From NCBI RefSeq assembly GCF_016862575.1, contig NZ_BONF01000016.1, positions 1 through 64,000 on the forward strand: a DNA stretch of 64,000 nucleotides. The letters run 5' to 3'. Shown piece by piece: positions 38,595 through 47,579 of this stretch. Made by a program: the position numbers and the translations under genes. Source of the DNA: Catellatospora bangladeshensis (GTDB lineage: Bacteria; Actinomycetota; Actinomycetes; Mycobacteriales; Micromonosporaceae). Each line of letters starts with the position of its first letter. Position 1 is the stretch's first letter. The notes under the pieces are model-generated. The model was given only the letters and a program-made list of their open reading frames with translations. It was not told the origin of the DNA and made no database searches.

Positions 38595-38654
38595 GTGATC
38601 ATGAACTTATGGACGTGCTGGGCGGCGTGTCGCCACCCCGGCACCGTGATCAAC
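38595..38654. repeat. Palindrome family B, copy 4
   Basis: GTGATCATGAACTTATGGACGTG, then GGCGGCGTGTCGCC, then CACCGTGATCAAC, in outline. It lies inside the fabG-inhA operon, between the two genes, so it may shape the mRNA rather than end it. Confidence 0.82.
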
Positions 38655-38671
38655 GAGAATGAGGAGTAGAC

Positions 38672-39433
38672 GTGCTGCTCGAAGGTAAGCGGGTACTGGT
38701 CACTGGCGTGATCACGGAGCAGTCGATCGCGTTCAACGTCGCGAAGATCGCGCAGGAGCAGGGCGCGACCGTGGTGCTGACCGGGTTCGGCCGGCTGTCG
38801 CTGGTCGAGCGGATCGCCAAGCGGCTGCCCGTCACCGCGCCCGTGATCGAGCTGGACGTGACCAACCCCGAGCACCTCGCCTCGCTGGCCGAGCGGGTCG
38901 GCGGGCACGTGGACGGGCTGGACGGCGTGGTGCACTCCATCGGCTTCGCCCCGGGCACCGCGCTGGGCGGCAACTTCCTGGAGACGCCCTGGGAGGACGT
39001 GTCCACGGCGGTGCACGTGTCGACGTACTCGTACAAGGCGCTGGCCATGGCCACCCTGCCGCTGCTGCGGCCGGGCAGCTCCATCGTGGGCCTGACCTTC
39101 GACGCCACCATCGCCTGGCCGGTGTACGACTGGATGGGCGTGGCCAAGGCCGGGCTGGAGTCCGCCTCCCGCTACCTCGCCAGCTACCTCGGCAAGCAGG
39201 GCATCCGCAGCAACCTGGTCTCGGCCGGCCCGCTGCGCACCATGGCGGCCAAGTCGATCCCGGGCTTCGCGAAGTTCGAGGAGTCCTGGAACGAGCGCGC
39301 CCCGCTCGGCTGGGACCTGAGCGACACCGAGCCGACCGCCAAGGCCGTGGTCGCGCTGCTGTCGGACTGGTTCCCGGCCACCAGCGGCGAGATCGTGCAC
39401 GTCGACGGCGGCTACCACGCCGTCAACGGCTGA
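38672..39433 (+). CDS. inhA: Enoyl-ACP reductase (NADH), InhA/FabI type
   Basis: A 253-residue enzyme for the last step of each elongation cycle. The family signs are the atypical glycine motif GVITEQSIAF at the N terminus, and the catalytic Tyr/Lys in YDWMGVAKAGLES (Tyr near 152, Lys near 159). The C terminus IVHVDGGYHAVNG is typical. GTG start with GAGGAG-like site. A strong hairpin follows the stop. Cytoplasmic; known target of isoniazid-type inhibitors in mycobacteria. Confidence 0.94.
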   Translation: MLLEGKRVLVTGVITEQSIAFNVAKIAQEQGATVVLTGFGRLSLVERIAKRLPVTAPVIELDVTNPEHLASLAERVGGHVDGLDGVVHSIGFAPGTALGGNFLETPWEDVSTAVHVSTYSYKALAMATLPLLRPGSSIVGLTFDATIAWPVYDWMGVAKAGLESASRYLASYLGKQGIRSNLVSAGPLRTMAAKSIPGFAKFEESWNERAPLGWDLSDTEPTAKAVVALLSDWFPATSGEIVHVDGGYHAVNG

Positions 39434-39447
39434 CCTCACATTTCGGC

Positions 39448-39490
39448 CAAGGCTTCTGCCGCGCTGCGAGAGCAGCAGGCAGGAGCCTTG
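39448..39490 (+). terminator. Strong hairpin after inhA
   Basis: CAAGGCTTCTGCC pairs with GGCAGGAGCCTTG (one T-G contact), and inside GCTGC pairs with GCAGC around GAGA, starting 15 bases after the inhA stop. No T tract, as common in actinomycetes. Confidence 0.7.
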
Positions 39491-39571
39491 ATCATGTGCG
39501 GGGTGTGACGTGTCCGGAACGCCGGGTGGGTGATGTGTGCGGCGCTCGCGCGGGGTTCTAGCCTTTTACCC

Positions 39572-40600
39572 ATGTACGACGCCTTCCTGCTGCTGTCGTT
39601 CGGCGGGCCGGAGCACCCCGACGAGGTGCTGCCCTTCCTGCACAACGTCACGCGGGGCCGCGGGGTGCCGCCCGAGCGGCTCGCCGAGGTCGCCGAGCAC
39701 TATCAGCGCTTCGGCGGGGTGTCGCCGATCAACGAGCAGTGCCGCGAGCTGGTCGCCGCGATCCGCGCCGACTTCGCGGCCAACGCCGTGGACCTGCCGG
39801 TGTACTGGGGCAACCGCAACTGGCGGCCGATGCTCGCCGACACCCTGGCCCAGATGCGCGACCACGGCATCCGCCGCGCGGTGGCCCTGGCGACCAGCGC
39901 CTACGGCTCGTACTCCTCGTGCCGGCAGTACCTGCAGGACATCGCCGCCGCACGGGCCGCGGTGGGCCCGCGCGCACCGCTGGTGGACAAGCTGCGGCAC
40001 TTCCACGACCACCCCGGCTTCGTCGAGCCGTTCGCCGACGGGCTCGCCGCGGCGCTGTCGACGCTGGACGTGACCCAGCACGCGACCACCCGGGTGGTGT
40101 TCACCGCGCACTCGATCCCGGTGTCCATGGCCGAGAGCAGCGGCCCGGAGGGCGGGCGCTACGAGGCGCAGCTGCGCGAGACGGCGCGCCTGGTCGCCGA
40201 GCGGGCCGCGCCCGGCCTGAGCTGGGACCTGGTCTGGCAGAGCCGGTCCGGCGCGCCGCACATCCCGTGGCTGGAGCCCGACGTCAACGACCACCTGGAG
40301 GTGCTGGCCAAGGAGGGCACCACCCAGGTGGCGGTGAGCCCGATCGGCTTCGTCTCCGACCACCTGGAGGTGCTGTGGGACCTCGACGAGGAGGCCGCGG
40401 CCACGGCGCGGCGCCTCGGGCTCGGGTTCGCGCGGGCGGGCACGCCCGGCGCCGACCCGCGCTTCGTCGCGATGGTGCGCGATCTCGTGCTGGAGCGGAT
40501 GGCGCAGCCGGGCACGCGGCCCAGGACCGCGCTCGGTAGGCTCGACCACTGGGATGTGTGCGCGAGCAACTGCTGCCCGCCGCCGGTGCGCGGCAGGTGA
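39572..40600 (+). CDS. hemH: Ferrochelatase (coproporphyrin type)
   Basis: A 342-residue enzyme that inserts iron into coproporphyrin III in the actinobacterial heme route. The start MYDAFLLLSFGGPE and the motif VVFTAHSIPVSM (active-site His) are typical. Cysteines that bind the [2Fe-2S] cluster in actinobacterial members occur in SYSSCRQYLQD and, at the C terminus, WDVCASNCCPPP. The ATG at 39572 is chosen from family start and context. It is downstream of fabG-inhA, as in mycobacteria and relatives. Confidence 0.94.
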   Translation: MYDAFLLLSFGGPEHPDEVLPFLHNVTRGRGVPPERLAEVAEHYQRFGGVSPINEQCRELVAAIRADFAANAVDLPVYWGNRNWRPMLADTLAQMRDHGIRRAVALATSAYGSYSSCRQYLQDIAAARAAVGPRAPLVDKLRHFHDHPGFVEPFADGLAAALSTLDVTQHATTRVVFTAHSIPVSMAESSGPEGGRYEAQLRETARLVAERAAPGLSWDLVWQSRSGAPHIPWLEPDVNDHLEVLAKEGTTQVAVSPIGFVSDHLEVLWDLDEEAAATARRLGLGFARAGTPGADPRFVAMVRDLVLERMAQPGTRPRTALGRLDHWDVCASNCCPPPVRGR

Positions 40601-40615
40601 CGAGAGAGGGAACCG

Positions 40616-41443
40616 ATGACCGAGCGCAAGCCGATCGCCGCCTGGCTGACCGACATGGACGGCGTCCTGGTCCACGAGGGTGAGCCGGTGCCGGGCGCGC
40701 CGGAGTTCATCGGGCGGCTGCGCGCCTCGGGCGTGCCGTTCCTGGTGCTCACGAACAACTCCATCTACACCCCGCGGGACCTGCACGCGCGCCTGACCCG
40801 GCTGGGCTTCGACCTGCCCGAGTCGGCGATCTGGACGTCGGCGCTGGCCACCGCGCAGTTCCTGGCCGACCAGCGTCCGAACGGGACGGCGTACGTCATC
40901 GGCGAGGCGGGCCTGACCACCGCCCTGCACGCGGCGGGCTACATCATGACCGACTTCGAGCCGGACTACGTGGTGCTGGGCGAGACCCGCAACTACAGCT
41001 TCGAGGCGATCACCACCGCGATCCGCCTGATCAACAAGGGTGCCCGGTTCATCTGCACCAACCCGGACGCGACCGGCCCGTCCAACGAGGGCGCGCTTCC
41101 CGCGGCGGGCTCCGTCGCGGCGCTGATCACGAAGGCCACCGGCATCGAGCCGTACTTCGTGGGCAAGCCGAATCCGATGATGATGCGCTCGGCGCTCAAC
41201 AAGATCGGCGCGCACTCCGAGAACGCCGCGATGATCGGCGACCGCATGGACACCGACGTGCTCTGCGGCCTGGAGGCCGGGCTGCACACGATCCTGGTGC
41301 TCACCGGCATCGCGACCAAGGCCGACATGGAGCGCTACCCGTACCGCCCGTCCCGCGTGATCAGTTCGGTCGCCGACCTGATCGACGAGGTGGGGCCGCT
41401 GACCCCGGTCCCCGCCGACGCGCCGGAGACCCCGGCGGCCTGA
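40616..41443 (+). CDS. HAD-IIA family phosphatase (NagD-like)
   Basis: A 275-residue HAD protein. Motif I is WLTDMDGVLVHEGEPVPG (about 10-27), motif II VLTNNSIYTP, motif III the lysine in VGKPNPMMM and motif IV AMIGDRMDTDVLCG. The large cap between motifs II and III is that of subfamily IIA, as in NagD and p-nitrophenyl phosphatases. AGAGAGGGAA precedes the ATG, and the gene follows hemH by 15 bases, so they may be cotranscribed. Substrate unknown; sugar or nucleoside monophosphate is typical. Confidence 0.88.
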   Translation: MTERKPIAAWLTDMDGVLVHEGEPVPGAPEFIGRLRASGVPFLVLTNNSIYTPRDLHARLTRLGFDLPESAIWTSALATAQFLADQRPNGTAYVIGEAGLTTALHAAGYIMTDFEPDYVVLGETRNYSFEAITTAIRLINKGARFICTNPDATGPSNEGALPAAGSVAALITKATGIEPYFVGKPNPMMMRSALNKIGAHSENAAMIGDRMDTDVLCGLEAGLHTILVLTGIATKADMERYPYRPSRVISSVADLIDEVGPLTPVPADAPETPAA

Positions 41444-41452
41444 GCGCCCGGG

Positions 41453-42238
41453 TCACGCCTCGAAGGGTGCGTTGCAGGCGGCGACGAGGGCGTTGCGGCA
41501 GGCGGCGGCGAGCGGGCGCAGCGCCTCGTCGCGCTGCTGCGCCTCGAAGCTGTTCAGCGCGCCGCCCGGGGCGGCCTGGCCGGCCAGGGTGAGCACGCGG
41601 TCCAGCACGCTGGCGCGGGCGTACAGGCGGCGGGCGCGCGGGTCGTAGCCCGGGGGCAGGTCGGTTTCGGCGTCGGGCTTGCGCAGCGCGGCGAGCGCCC
41701 CCGCCAGCTCCGGGCGCCACTGCGCCACGTCCAGCCGGACGAGCCGGGTGGTGGCCTCGGTCAGCGCCTGGCTCAGCGCGGCGTCGGCCTCGCGTACGCC
41801 CGGCTGGTGCAGCCCCGGGGGCGCCTCGGGCAGCTCGAAGGCCCGCCACAGCAGCGTGGTGAAGGTGTCGCCGGAGCCGGACGTGTGCTGGCGGGCCTCC
41901 GGGACCAGGCCGAGCCGGCTGGCCACCACGCCCTCGCCCGCGACCAGCGCGTGGCTGGTGAACGGGCCGGGGCCGGGCAGCCCGCGCGGGTCGCCGGGCA
42001 CCGGCAGCACCAGCCGGATCTCGTCCGGGTGCAGCTTCGCGAGCGCGGGCAGCGCCTCGCGCAGCTCGACCTCCTCGCGCCACTGGCCGGGCAGGTCGCG
42101 GACGTGCTGCTCCTCCTCGGCGGTCAGGTCGTCGAGGATCTCGTCGAAGGAGACCAGCCCGGCGCGCCATGCCCGAGCCCAGGTCACCAGCCGGGCCGAG
42201 CGGCGCGCGGTCAGGGTCACCTGCGCTGCGGGGGACAT
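41453..42238 (-). CDS. Conserved actinobacterial hypothetical protein
   Basis: A 261-residue soluble protein, helical, acidic in the N-terminal part (SFDEILDDLTAEEEQHVRDLP) with a central GSGDTFTTLLWRAFELP. I recognise it only as a conserved protein of actinomycetes found beside the DUF3097 gene. It is divergent from that gene, with 90 bases between. No motif indicates catalysis. Confidence 0.65.
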   Translation of the reverse strand: MSPAAQVTLTARRSARLVTWARAWRAGLVSFDEILDDLTAEEEQHVRDLPGQWREEVELREALPALAKLHPDEIRLVLPVPGDPRGLPGPGPFTSHALVAGEGVVASRLGLVPEARQHTSGSGDTFTTLLWRAFELPEAPPGLHQPGVREADAALSQALTEATTRLVRLDVAQWRPELAGALAALRKPDAETDLPPGYDPRARRLYARASVLDRVLTLAGQAAPGGALNSFEAQQRDEALRPLAAACRNALVAACNAPFEA

Positions 42239-42328
42239 GCCGACCAGGGTACGTGCTGTGCCTGGGGTTTGTCCCGAACCGGCGCGTCATTGAGCGCGAA
42301 GGGGCAACGGCGACTAGGGTGCCGTCGC

Positions 42329-43141
42329 ATGCGCTACAGCGATGACGTGCTGGACGGTTTCGACCGCCGCAAGCCCCGCCGGGTGACCCCCGAATGCGAC
42401 GCTGAGCTGGGCCTTGTCGTCGAGGACGCGGGCAGCGGCTTCTGCGGGGCGGTCGTCGGTTTCGAGTACGGCGCGGTCACCCTGGAGGACCGCCAGGGCC
42501 GCCGCAGGCATTTCCCGCTCGATCCCGCCGCCTTCCTACTGGATGGGACACCGGTGACGCTGCGCCGCCCGCAGGCGTCCGCACCCGCCCAGCCGAAGCG
42601 GACGGCGTCCGGCTCGGTGGCCGCCGCGCCCGCCCGCGCCCGGGTGGCCCGCGCGGGCCGGATCTGGGTCGAGGGCCTGCACGACGCCGCCCTGCTCGAA
42701 CGCGTCTGGGGCGACGACCTGCGCGCCGAGGCGGTCGTGGTGGAGCCGATGCACGGCGTGGACGACCTGCCCGGCGCGGTGCGCGAGTTCGCGCCGGAGC
42801 CGGGCCGGCGGCTCGGCGTGCTGGTGGACCACCTGGTGTCGGGCACCAAGGAGGCGCGCCTGGCGCAGGCCGTGGACAACCCGTACGCGCTGATCGCCGG
42901 GCATCCCTACGTCGACGTGTGGCAGGCGGTGAAGCCGTCGCGCCTGGGCATGGAGGAGTGGCCAGTGGTGCCGTACGGGCACCCGTGGAAGGAGGGCATC
43001 TGCGCGGCCCTCGGCGTCGGCGAGCCCGCCGCGTTCTGGCGGCGGCTGCTGTCCCGCGTGGACAGCTACCACGACCTGGAGACGCCGCTGGTGAACGCGG
43101 TCGAGCGCCTGATCGACTTCGTCACCACGCCCGACGAGTGA
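42329..43141 (+). CDS. DUF3097 family protein
   Basis: A 270-residue protein of the actinobacterial DUF3097 family. It starts MRYSDDVLDGFDRRK, and the C-terminal domain shows the TOPRIM-like phrases RIWVEGLHDAALLERVWG, LGVLVDHLVSGTKEARL and HPYVDVWQAVKPS, so metal-dependent nucleic-acid chemistry is possible (inference from the Glu and DxD-like residues). The open frame extends far upstream, but the family start and the divergent neighbour place the ATG at 42329. Confidence 0.82.
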   Translation: MRYSDDVLDGFDRRKPRRVTPECDAELGLVVEDAGSGFCGAVVGFEYGAVTLEDRQGRRRHFPLDPAAFLLDGTPVTLRRPQASAPAQPKRTASGSVAAAPARARVARAGRIWVEGLHDAALLERVWGDDLRAEAVVVEPMHGVDDLPGAVREFAPEPGRRLGVLVDHLVSGTKEARLAQAVDNPYALIAGHPYVDVWQAVKPSRLGMEEWPVVPYGHPWKEGICAALGVGEPAAFWRRLLSRVDSYHDLETPLVNAVERLIDFVTTPDE

Positions 43142-43202
43142 CGCGGAGGTCCGCCGGACGGACCTCGACAGGACGGCACCGGCACTTCTAGGCTCACCCG
43201 CC

Positions 43203-43637
43203 ATGACCGTCCCCCTCGGCGCCCAGCTCGCCGTGAGCCTCACCTGGCTCGTGCTCTACATCGTCCTGTCGGTGCGCTACGACCGGCGCTGGGACGCCCG
43301 GCTGCGCGCCGCGCTCGGCCGCCGGATCGGCGCCGACGTGCGCTGGGCCCGGGTCGACCAGTCCGGCGACGTGTTCAGCGACGACTCCACCGGCGGGGTG
43401 AACGCGTGGCACACCGGCGGCGACGGCCCGCTCGGGCGGCAGCTGTGGCAGGAGGCCGCGGCCCGCGGGGCGTACCTGGCGGTGCTGGTGGTGCTCGGCG
43501 CGCTGCCCCCGCTGGCGCTGCTGGGCCTGGAGTTCCTGCTGAACTTCCACGGGCTGATCGTGCTCGGCACCGCGTTCGCGGTGATCCCGGTCTTCTCGCT
43601 GTTCTGGCTGGGCAACTACCGGCAGGTCAGCGGCTGA
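43203..43637 (+). CDS. Small membrane protein, 144 residues
   Basis: Hydrophobic segments at about 7-24, 88-112 and 115-135, with a hydrophilic central part (WARVDQSGDVFSDDSTGG). ATG at 43203. It lies 61 bases after the DUF3097 gene and ends two bases before the end of the convergent serine hydrolase gene. Not a family I can name. Confidence 0.6.
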   Translation: MTVPLGAQLAVSLTWLVLYIVLSVRYDRRWDARLRAALGRRIGADVRWARVDQSGDVFSDDSTGGVNAWHTGGDGPLGRQLWQEAAARGAYLAVLVVLGALPPLALLGLEFLLNFHGLIVLGTAFAVIPVFSLFWLGNYRQVSG

Positions 43638-43638
43638 G

Positions 43639-44955
43639 TCATGGCTGCCGGGTGTGTACGAAGGTGGCGATGTCCAGCTCCACCGGCGTCCGCTCGGCGT
43701 CGCGGCGCACCCGCAGCACCTCGCCGTCGTTGCTGCCGCTGTGGCAGCGCCACACGTCCGCGCCCTCGGTGGTGAACCGCCACGGGGTGCCGGGCACGGT
43801 GACCGGCGTGACCACCAGCTCGCCTGCGGCCGCGTCGTAGCGGGCCGCGAACTCGCGCCCCATCCACCACCAGGCGCCGTCCAGCTCGTGCGGCTCACCG
43901 GCCTCCGGGGCGGGCTGCCACGGCGCCGGGCGCTCGGGCTCGCCGTCGAGCACGTCGGCGAGCAGCCGCCGGCTCAGCTCCGCCATCCGCTGCCCGTGCA
44001 GGGTGTACGCGTTGGCGAAGGTCACCACCCCGGTCCGGCTCGCGCGGTGCGTCCACAGGTGGGCGAGGTAACCGGGCATCGAGCCGCCGTGCCCGGCGAA
44101 GACGCGCTCGCCGCTGCGCACCAGCTCCAGGCCCAGGCCGTGGCCGGTGGTCCAGGACTCCAGGTCGCTCATCACCACCGGCGCGCACATCTCGGCCAGC
44201 GTCGCCGGAGCCAGCACGGCCGGATCGGGCTCGGCCAGGAACGCGGCCCACTTCAGCAGGTCGTCGGCGGTGGACCAGAGCTGCCCGGCGGGCGCCATGG
44301 CACCGGCGTCGGTGCGCGGCTCCTCGTGCAGCGTGCCGTGCCACGGGTGCACCACGTAGCCGCGCGCGAACGGCTCGGTCTCGCGGTAGGTGGTGCGGCT
44401 CATGCCGAGCGGCTCCAGCAGGCGCTTGGTGATCTGCTCCGTCCAGTGCAGACCGGTGAGCCGGTGCACGACCGCGCCGAGCAGCCCGTACGCCAGATTG
44501 GAGTAGTGGTAGGCGCGGTGCGGCGGATAGGCGAGCTTGTCCGGGGTCAGCGCCGCCAGGAAGGTGTCGAGGTCGGGGCCGTCGTGGCGCTCCCACCACG
44601 GGCCGTCGGGCTCGCGCTGCAGGCCGGACGCGTGGCCGAGCAGCTGGCGGATCGTGATGGCGCTGCCCACGGGGGTGCCGGGCAGGTGCCGGTAGAGCAG
44701 GTCGTCGAGGGCCAGCGCGCCCTCGTCGCGCAGCTGCAGCACGAGCACGGCGGTCATCGTCTTGCTGATCGAGCCGATCCGGAACTGGGTGTCCGGGGTG
44801 GGCGCCCCGGTCGCCGGGTCGGCCCCGGCGGCGCTGAAGTGGACCCGCCGCCCGTCCCGCACCACGGCGGCCACCAGGCACGGCGTACGCCCCTGCGCCT
44901 GCGCGCCGGCCACCAGCTCGTCGATCCGCGCCGCGGTCCGCTCGGTCAGCGTCAT
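43639..44955 (-). CDS. Serine hydrolase, class C beta-lactamase family
   Basis: A 438-residue member of the beta-lactamase/transpeptidase-like superfamily. The nucleophile motif SISK is at residues 62-65, the YSN motif at 151-153, and HGG in VFAGHGGSMPG. An extra C-terminal domain of about 100 residues follows (ELDGAWWWMGREFAARYD), as in esterase EstB-like and DUF3471-type members. There is no signal peptide, so a cytoplasmic esterase or peptidase is likelier than a beta-lactamase. I chose the ATG at 44955, after GGGGTGGAG. Confidence 0.87.
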   Translation of the reverse strand: MTLTERTAARIDELVAGAQAQGRTPCLVAAVVRDGRRVHFSAAGADPATGAPTPDTQFRIGSISKTMTAVLVLQLRDEGALALDDLLYRHLPGTPVGSAITIRQLLGHASGLQREPDGPWWERHDGPDLDTFLAALTPDKLAYPPHRAYHYSNLAYGLLGAVVHRLTGLHWTEQITKRLLEPLGMSRTTYRETEPFARGYVVHPWHGTLHEEPRTDAGAMAPAGQLWSTADDLLKWAAFLAEPDPAVLAPATLAEMCAPVVMSDLESWTTGHGLGLELVRSGERVFAGHGGSMPGYLAHLWTHRASRTGVVTFANAYTLHGQRMAELSRRLLADVLDGEPERPAPWQPAPEAGEPHELDGAWWWMGREFAARYDAAAGELVVTPVTVPGTPWRFTTEGADVWRCHSGSNDGEVLRVRRDAERTPVELDIATFVHTRQP

Positions 44956-45136
44956 CGTCACTCCACCCCTGTGCGCACGCGACGGCCCGGCCGCAGTCGC
45001 GCTGGACAACCTATGCGGACAACGCCGCCAGGGCCAGTGCGTTACCGCGCCCGCCCGCGCGTACCACGGGATCTGTCCGAACGGACGAGGAGATCCACAC
45101 CCCCCATCACTGGCGCGAGCGTGACACGATCAGCTC

Positions 45137-45568
45137 GTGGAAGATTGGATGTGGTGGCTACTCCTCGCAGCGGTGGCGGTGATCGCGGAGCTGTTCACCG
45201 GCACGTTCGTGCTGCTGATGCTCGGCGCCGGTTTCCTTGCCGCCTCGCTGGTGGGTCTGGCGGGGGCGCCCGGCTGGATCCAGGGCATCGCGTTCATCGT
45301 GGTGTCCACGCTGTCGCTCGCGGTGGTGCGCCCCTGGATGAAGCATCGCTTCTTCCGCGGGGACCCCAGCACGGAGGCGGAGTTCTCCGTCACCGAGGGC
45401 CAGGACGCGCTGGTCGTGGAGCGCGTCGACGCGGACAACGGCCTCGTCAAGATCGGCGGCGAGCTGTGGCGGGCCCGGCCGTACGACGCCACGAAGACAT
45501 ACGTCCCGGGTGACCGGGTCAGAGTAGTGAAAGTGGACGGCGCCACGGCGCTGGTCTGGAGGGATTGA
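45137..45568 (+). CDS. NfeD-like membrane protein
   Basis: A 143-residue short NfeD (NfeD1b type): helices at about 6-25, 28-45 and 50-70, then an OB-fold domain (SVTEGQDALVVERVDADNGLVKIGGELWRAR in outline). Such proteins pair with stomatin/flotillin-like SPFH proteins, encoded here by the next gene. The GTG start is divergent from the serine hydrolase. The stop codon overlaps the following ATG. Confidence 0.88.
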   Translation: MEDWMWWLLLAAVAVIAELFTGTFVLLMLGAGFLAASLVGLAGAPGWIQGIAFIVVSTLSLAVVRPWMKHRFFRGDPSTEAEFSVTEGQDALVVERVDADNGLVKIGGELWRARPYDATKTYVPGDRVRVVKVDGATALVWRD

Positions 45569-46575
45569 TGGAGACTTTCGTGACCGCCCTGGTGGTCATC
45601 GTGGCACTGATCGTCCTGATCACGCTGATCAAGATGGTCAAGATCGTGCCGCAGCAGCGCAACGACGTGGTCGAGCGGCTCGGCAAGTACAACCGCACGC
45701 TGACCCCCGGCCTGAACATCCTGGTGCCGTTCATCGACGCGGTCCGGACCAAGGTCGATCTGCGCGAGCAGGTGGTGAGCTTCCCGCCGCAGCCGGTGAT
45801 CACGTCGGACAACCTGGTGGTCTCGATCGACACCGTGCTGTACTTCAAGGTCATCGACCCGGTGCGGGCGACCTACGAGATCGCGAACTTCCTGCAGGCG
45901 ATCGAGCAGCTGACCGTCACCACGCTGCGTAACGTGATCGGCTCGATGGACCTGGAGCGCTCGCTGACCAGCCGCGAGGAGGTCAACCGGCAGCTGTCGG
46001 CGGTGCTCGACGAGAACACCGGCCGCTGGGGCGTCAAGGTGACCCGCGTCGAGATCAAGGCGATCGAGCCGCCGCCGAGCATCCGCGACTCCATGGAGAA
46101 GCAGATGCGCGCCGAGCGGGACCGCCGTGCCGCGATCCTCAACGCCGAAGGCCACAAGCAGTCGCAGATCCTCACCGCCGAGGGTGAGAAGCAGGCGGCC
46201 GTGCTGCGCGCCGACGGTGAGCGCCAGGCCCGCATCCTGCAGGCCGAGGGCCAGGCCAAGGCGATCAAGCTGGTCGTGGACGCGATCCACGTCTCGTCGC
46301 CCGACAACAAGGTGATGGCCTGGCAGTACCTGCAGGCTCTCCCGCAGATCGCGGCCGGCGCGTCGAACAAGCTGTGGATCGTCCCGGTCGAGCTGACCAA
46401 GGCGCTGGACGGCATCGCGGCGACCTTCGGCGGCCTGCGCAGCGACCCGGCAGCGGCCGAGGCGGCCCGCGAGTCGGGCGCCGAGGCCGAGGCCGAGGCG
46501 CAGCGCGTGGCGGAGGAGGCGGCCGCGGCCGTCAAGGAGATCGAGACCGAGGCGAGCCGGCTCCCCAAGGAGTGA
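45568..46575 (+). CDS. SPFH/stomatin-like protein
   Basis: A 335-residue protein: one N-terminal helix (about 4-24), the SPFH/Band 7 domain (about 25-200, with VERLGKYNRTLTPGLNILVPF), then a long Ala/Glu/Lys-rich coiled coil (RAAILNAEGHKQSQILTAEGEKQ) and a C-terminal tail. It is a paraslipin/QmcA-type membrane-microdomain protein that works with NfeD. GGAGGG precedes the ATG at 45568; a TTG one codon earlier is less likely. A perfect 18-bp hairpin ends the operon. Confidence 0.9.
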   Translation: METFVTALVVIVALIVLITLIKMVKIVPQQRNDVVERLGKYNRTLTPGLNILVPFIDAVRTKVDLREQVVSFPPQPVITSDNLVVSIDTVLYFKVIDPVRATYEIANFLQAIEQLTVTTLRNVIGSMDLERSLTSREEVNRQLSAVLDENTGRWGVKVTRVEIKAIEPPPSIRDSMEKQMRAERDRRAAILNAEGHKQSQILTAEGEKQAAVLRADGERQARILQAEGQAKAIKLVVDAIHVSSPDNKVMAWQYLQALPQIAAGASNKLWIVPVELTKALDGIAATFGGLRSDPAAAEAARESGAEAEAEAQRVAEEAAAAVKEIETEASRLPKE

Positions 46576-46587
46576 CTCGCTGATGCG

Positions 46588-46629
46588 GCAGAACGGGGCC
46601 GGTGGTTTACGCCACCGGCCCCGTTCTGC
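46588..46629 (+). terminator. Perfect 18-bp hairpin after the stomatin-like gene
   Basis: GCAGAACGGGGCCGGTGG (46588-46605) pairs without mismatch with CCACCGGCCCCGTTCTGC (46612-46629) around TTTACG, starting 12 bases after the stop. No T tract follows. Confidence 0.8.
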
Positions 46630-46671
46630 GCCCCTGCGGAGCGGGGCGGGACGGTCCGGCAGAATCGGGGC

Positions 46672-47469
46672 GTGGAGCTGATCACGGATCCCGGCGACGA
46701 GCGCATCGCGGACTACCGGGCGCTGACCGACGTCGAGCTGCGTACGCGCTGGGAGCCGCCGCACGGCCTGTTCATCGCCGAGGGGGAGCTGGTGCTGCGG
46801 CGCGCGCTGCGGGCCGGCTACCGGCCGCGCTCGTTCCTGGTCGAGGCCAAGCGGGCGGCGCAGGTCGCGGACCTGACCGGCGCGCCCGTCTACGGCGCCG
46901 AGCCGGACGTGCTGGAGCAGGTCACCGGCTTCCACGTGCACCGGGGCGTGCTGGCCAGCTTCCACCGGCAGCCGGTGCCCCCGGCCTCGGAGGTGCTGGC
47001 CGCCGCCCGGCGGGTGGTGATCCTGGAGGACATCAACAACCACACGAACATCGGAGCGATCTTCCGGGGCGTGGCCGCGCTCGGCATCGACGCGGTGCTG
47101 CTCTCGCCGACCTGCGCGGACCCGCTCTACCGGCGCAGCGTACGGGTGAGCATGGGCGAGGTGTTCGCGGTGCCGTACGCGAAGCTCGACCCGTGGCCGA
47201 AGGCGCTGTCCGAGGTGCGCGACGCCGGGTACACCATCCTCGCGATGACCCCCGCGCCCGACGCGGTGCCGATGCAGCAGCTCACCGCCGCCCAGCGGCT
47301 GCGCCCGGCGCTCCTGCTCGGCGCGGAGGGGCCGGGCCTGTCCCGCCACGCCCTGGACGCCAGCGACCTGCGCGTCCGCCTGCCCATGCGCCGCGGCGTC
47401 GACTCCCTCAACGTCGCCGCCGCCACCGCCGTCGCCTGCTGGGAACTCACCCGCGACGACCCCGCCTGA
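46672..47469 (+). CDS. SpoU/TrmH-type RNA 2'-O-methyltransferase
   Basis: A 265-residue SPOUT methyltransferase. The N-terminal substrate-binding part has FIAEGELVLRRALRAGY; the knotted SAM-binding domain shows the three SpoU motifs: ILEDINNHTNIGAIFRGVAALG (motif 1), LLGAEGPGLS (motif 2) and VRLPMRRGVDSLNVAAATAVA (motif 3). It methylates a ribose in rRNA or tRNA; which nucleotide cannot be said. GTG start. It is followed by a family D palindrome. Confidence 0.88.
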   Translation: MELITDPGDERIADYRALTDVELRTRWEPPHGLFIAEGELVLRRALRAGYRPRSFLVEAKRAAQVADLTGAPVYGAEPDVLEQVTGFHVHRGVLASFHRQPVPPASEVLAAARRVVILEDINNHTNIGAIFRGVAALGIDAVLLSPTCADPLYRRSVRVSMGEVFAVPYAKLDPWPKALSEVRDAGYTILAMTPAPDAVPMQQLTAAQRLRPALLLGAEGPGLSRHALDASDLRVRLPMRRGVDSLNVAAATAVACWELTRDDPA

Positions 47470-47499
47470 TCTACCCCACCCGCGGGCACCGCGCGGCAG

Positions 47500-47559
47500 G
47501 CAGTTTCGGGGAAACTGCACGTTCGCAGCTCGCGATTCGCGCAGTTTCCCCGAAACTGC
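47500..47559. repeat. Palindrome family D, intergenic copy
   Basis: GCAGTTTCGGGGAAACTGC (47500-47518) and CGCAGTTTCCCCGAAACTGC (47540-47559): each arm is a short hairpin and the two arms pair with each other. It lies between the 3' ends of convergent genes. The other copy is inside the DUF58 gene at 35737. Confidence 0.9.
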
Positions 47560-47579
47560 AGCCGCCCAGCGGGCGGCGG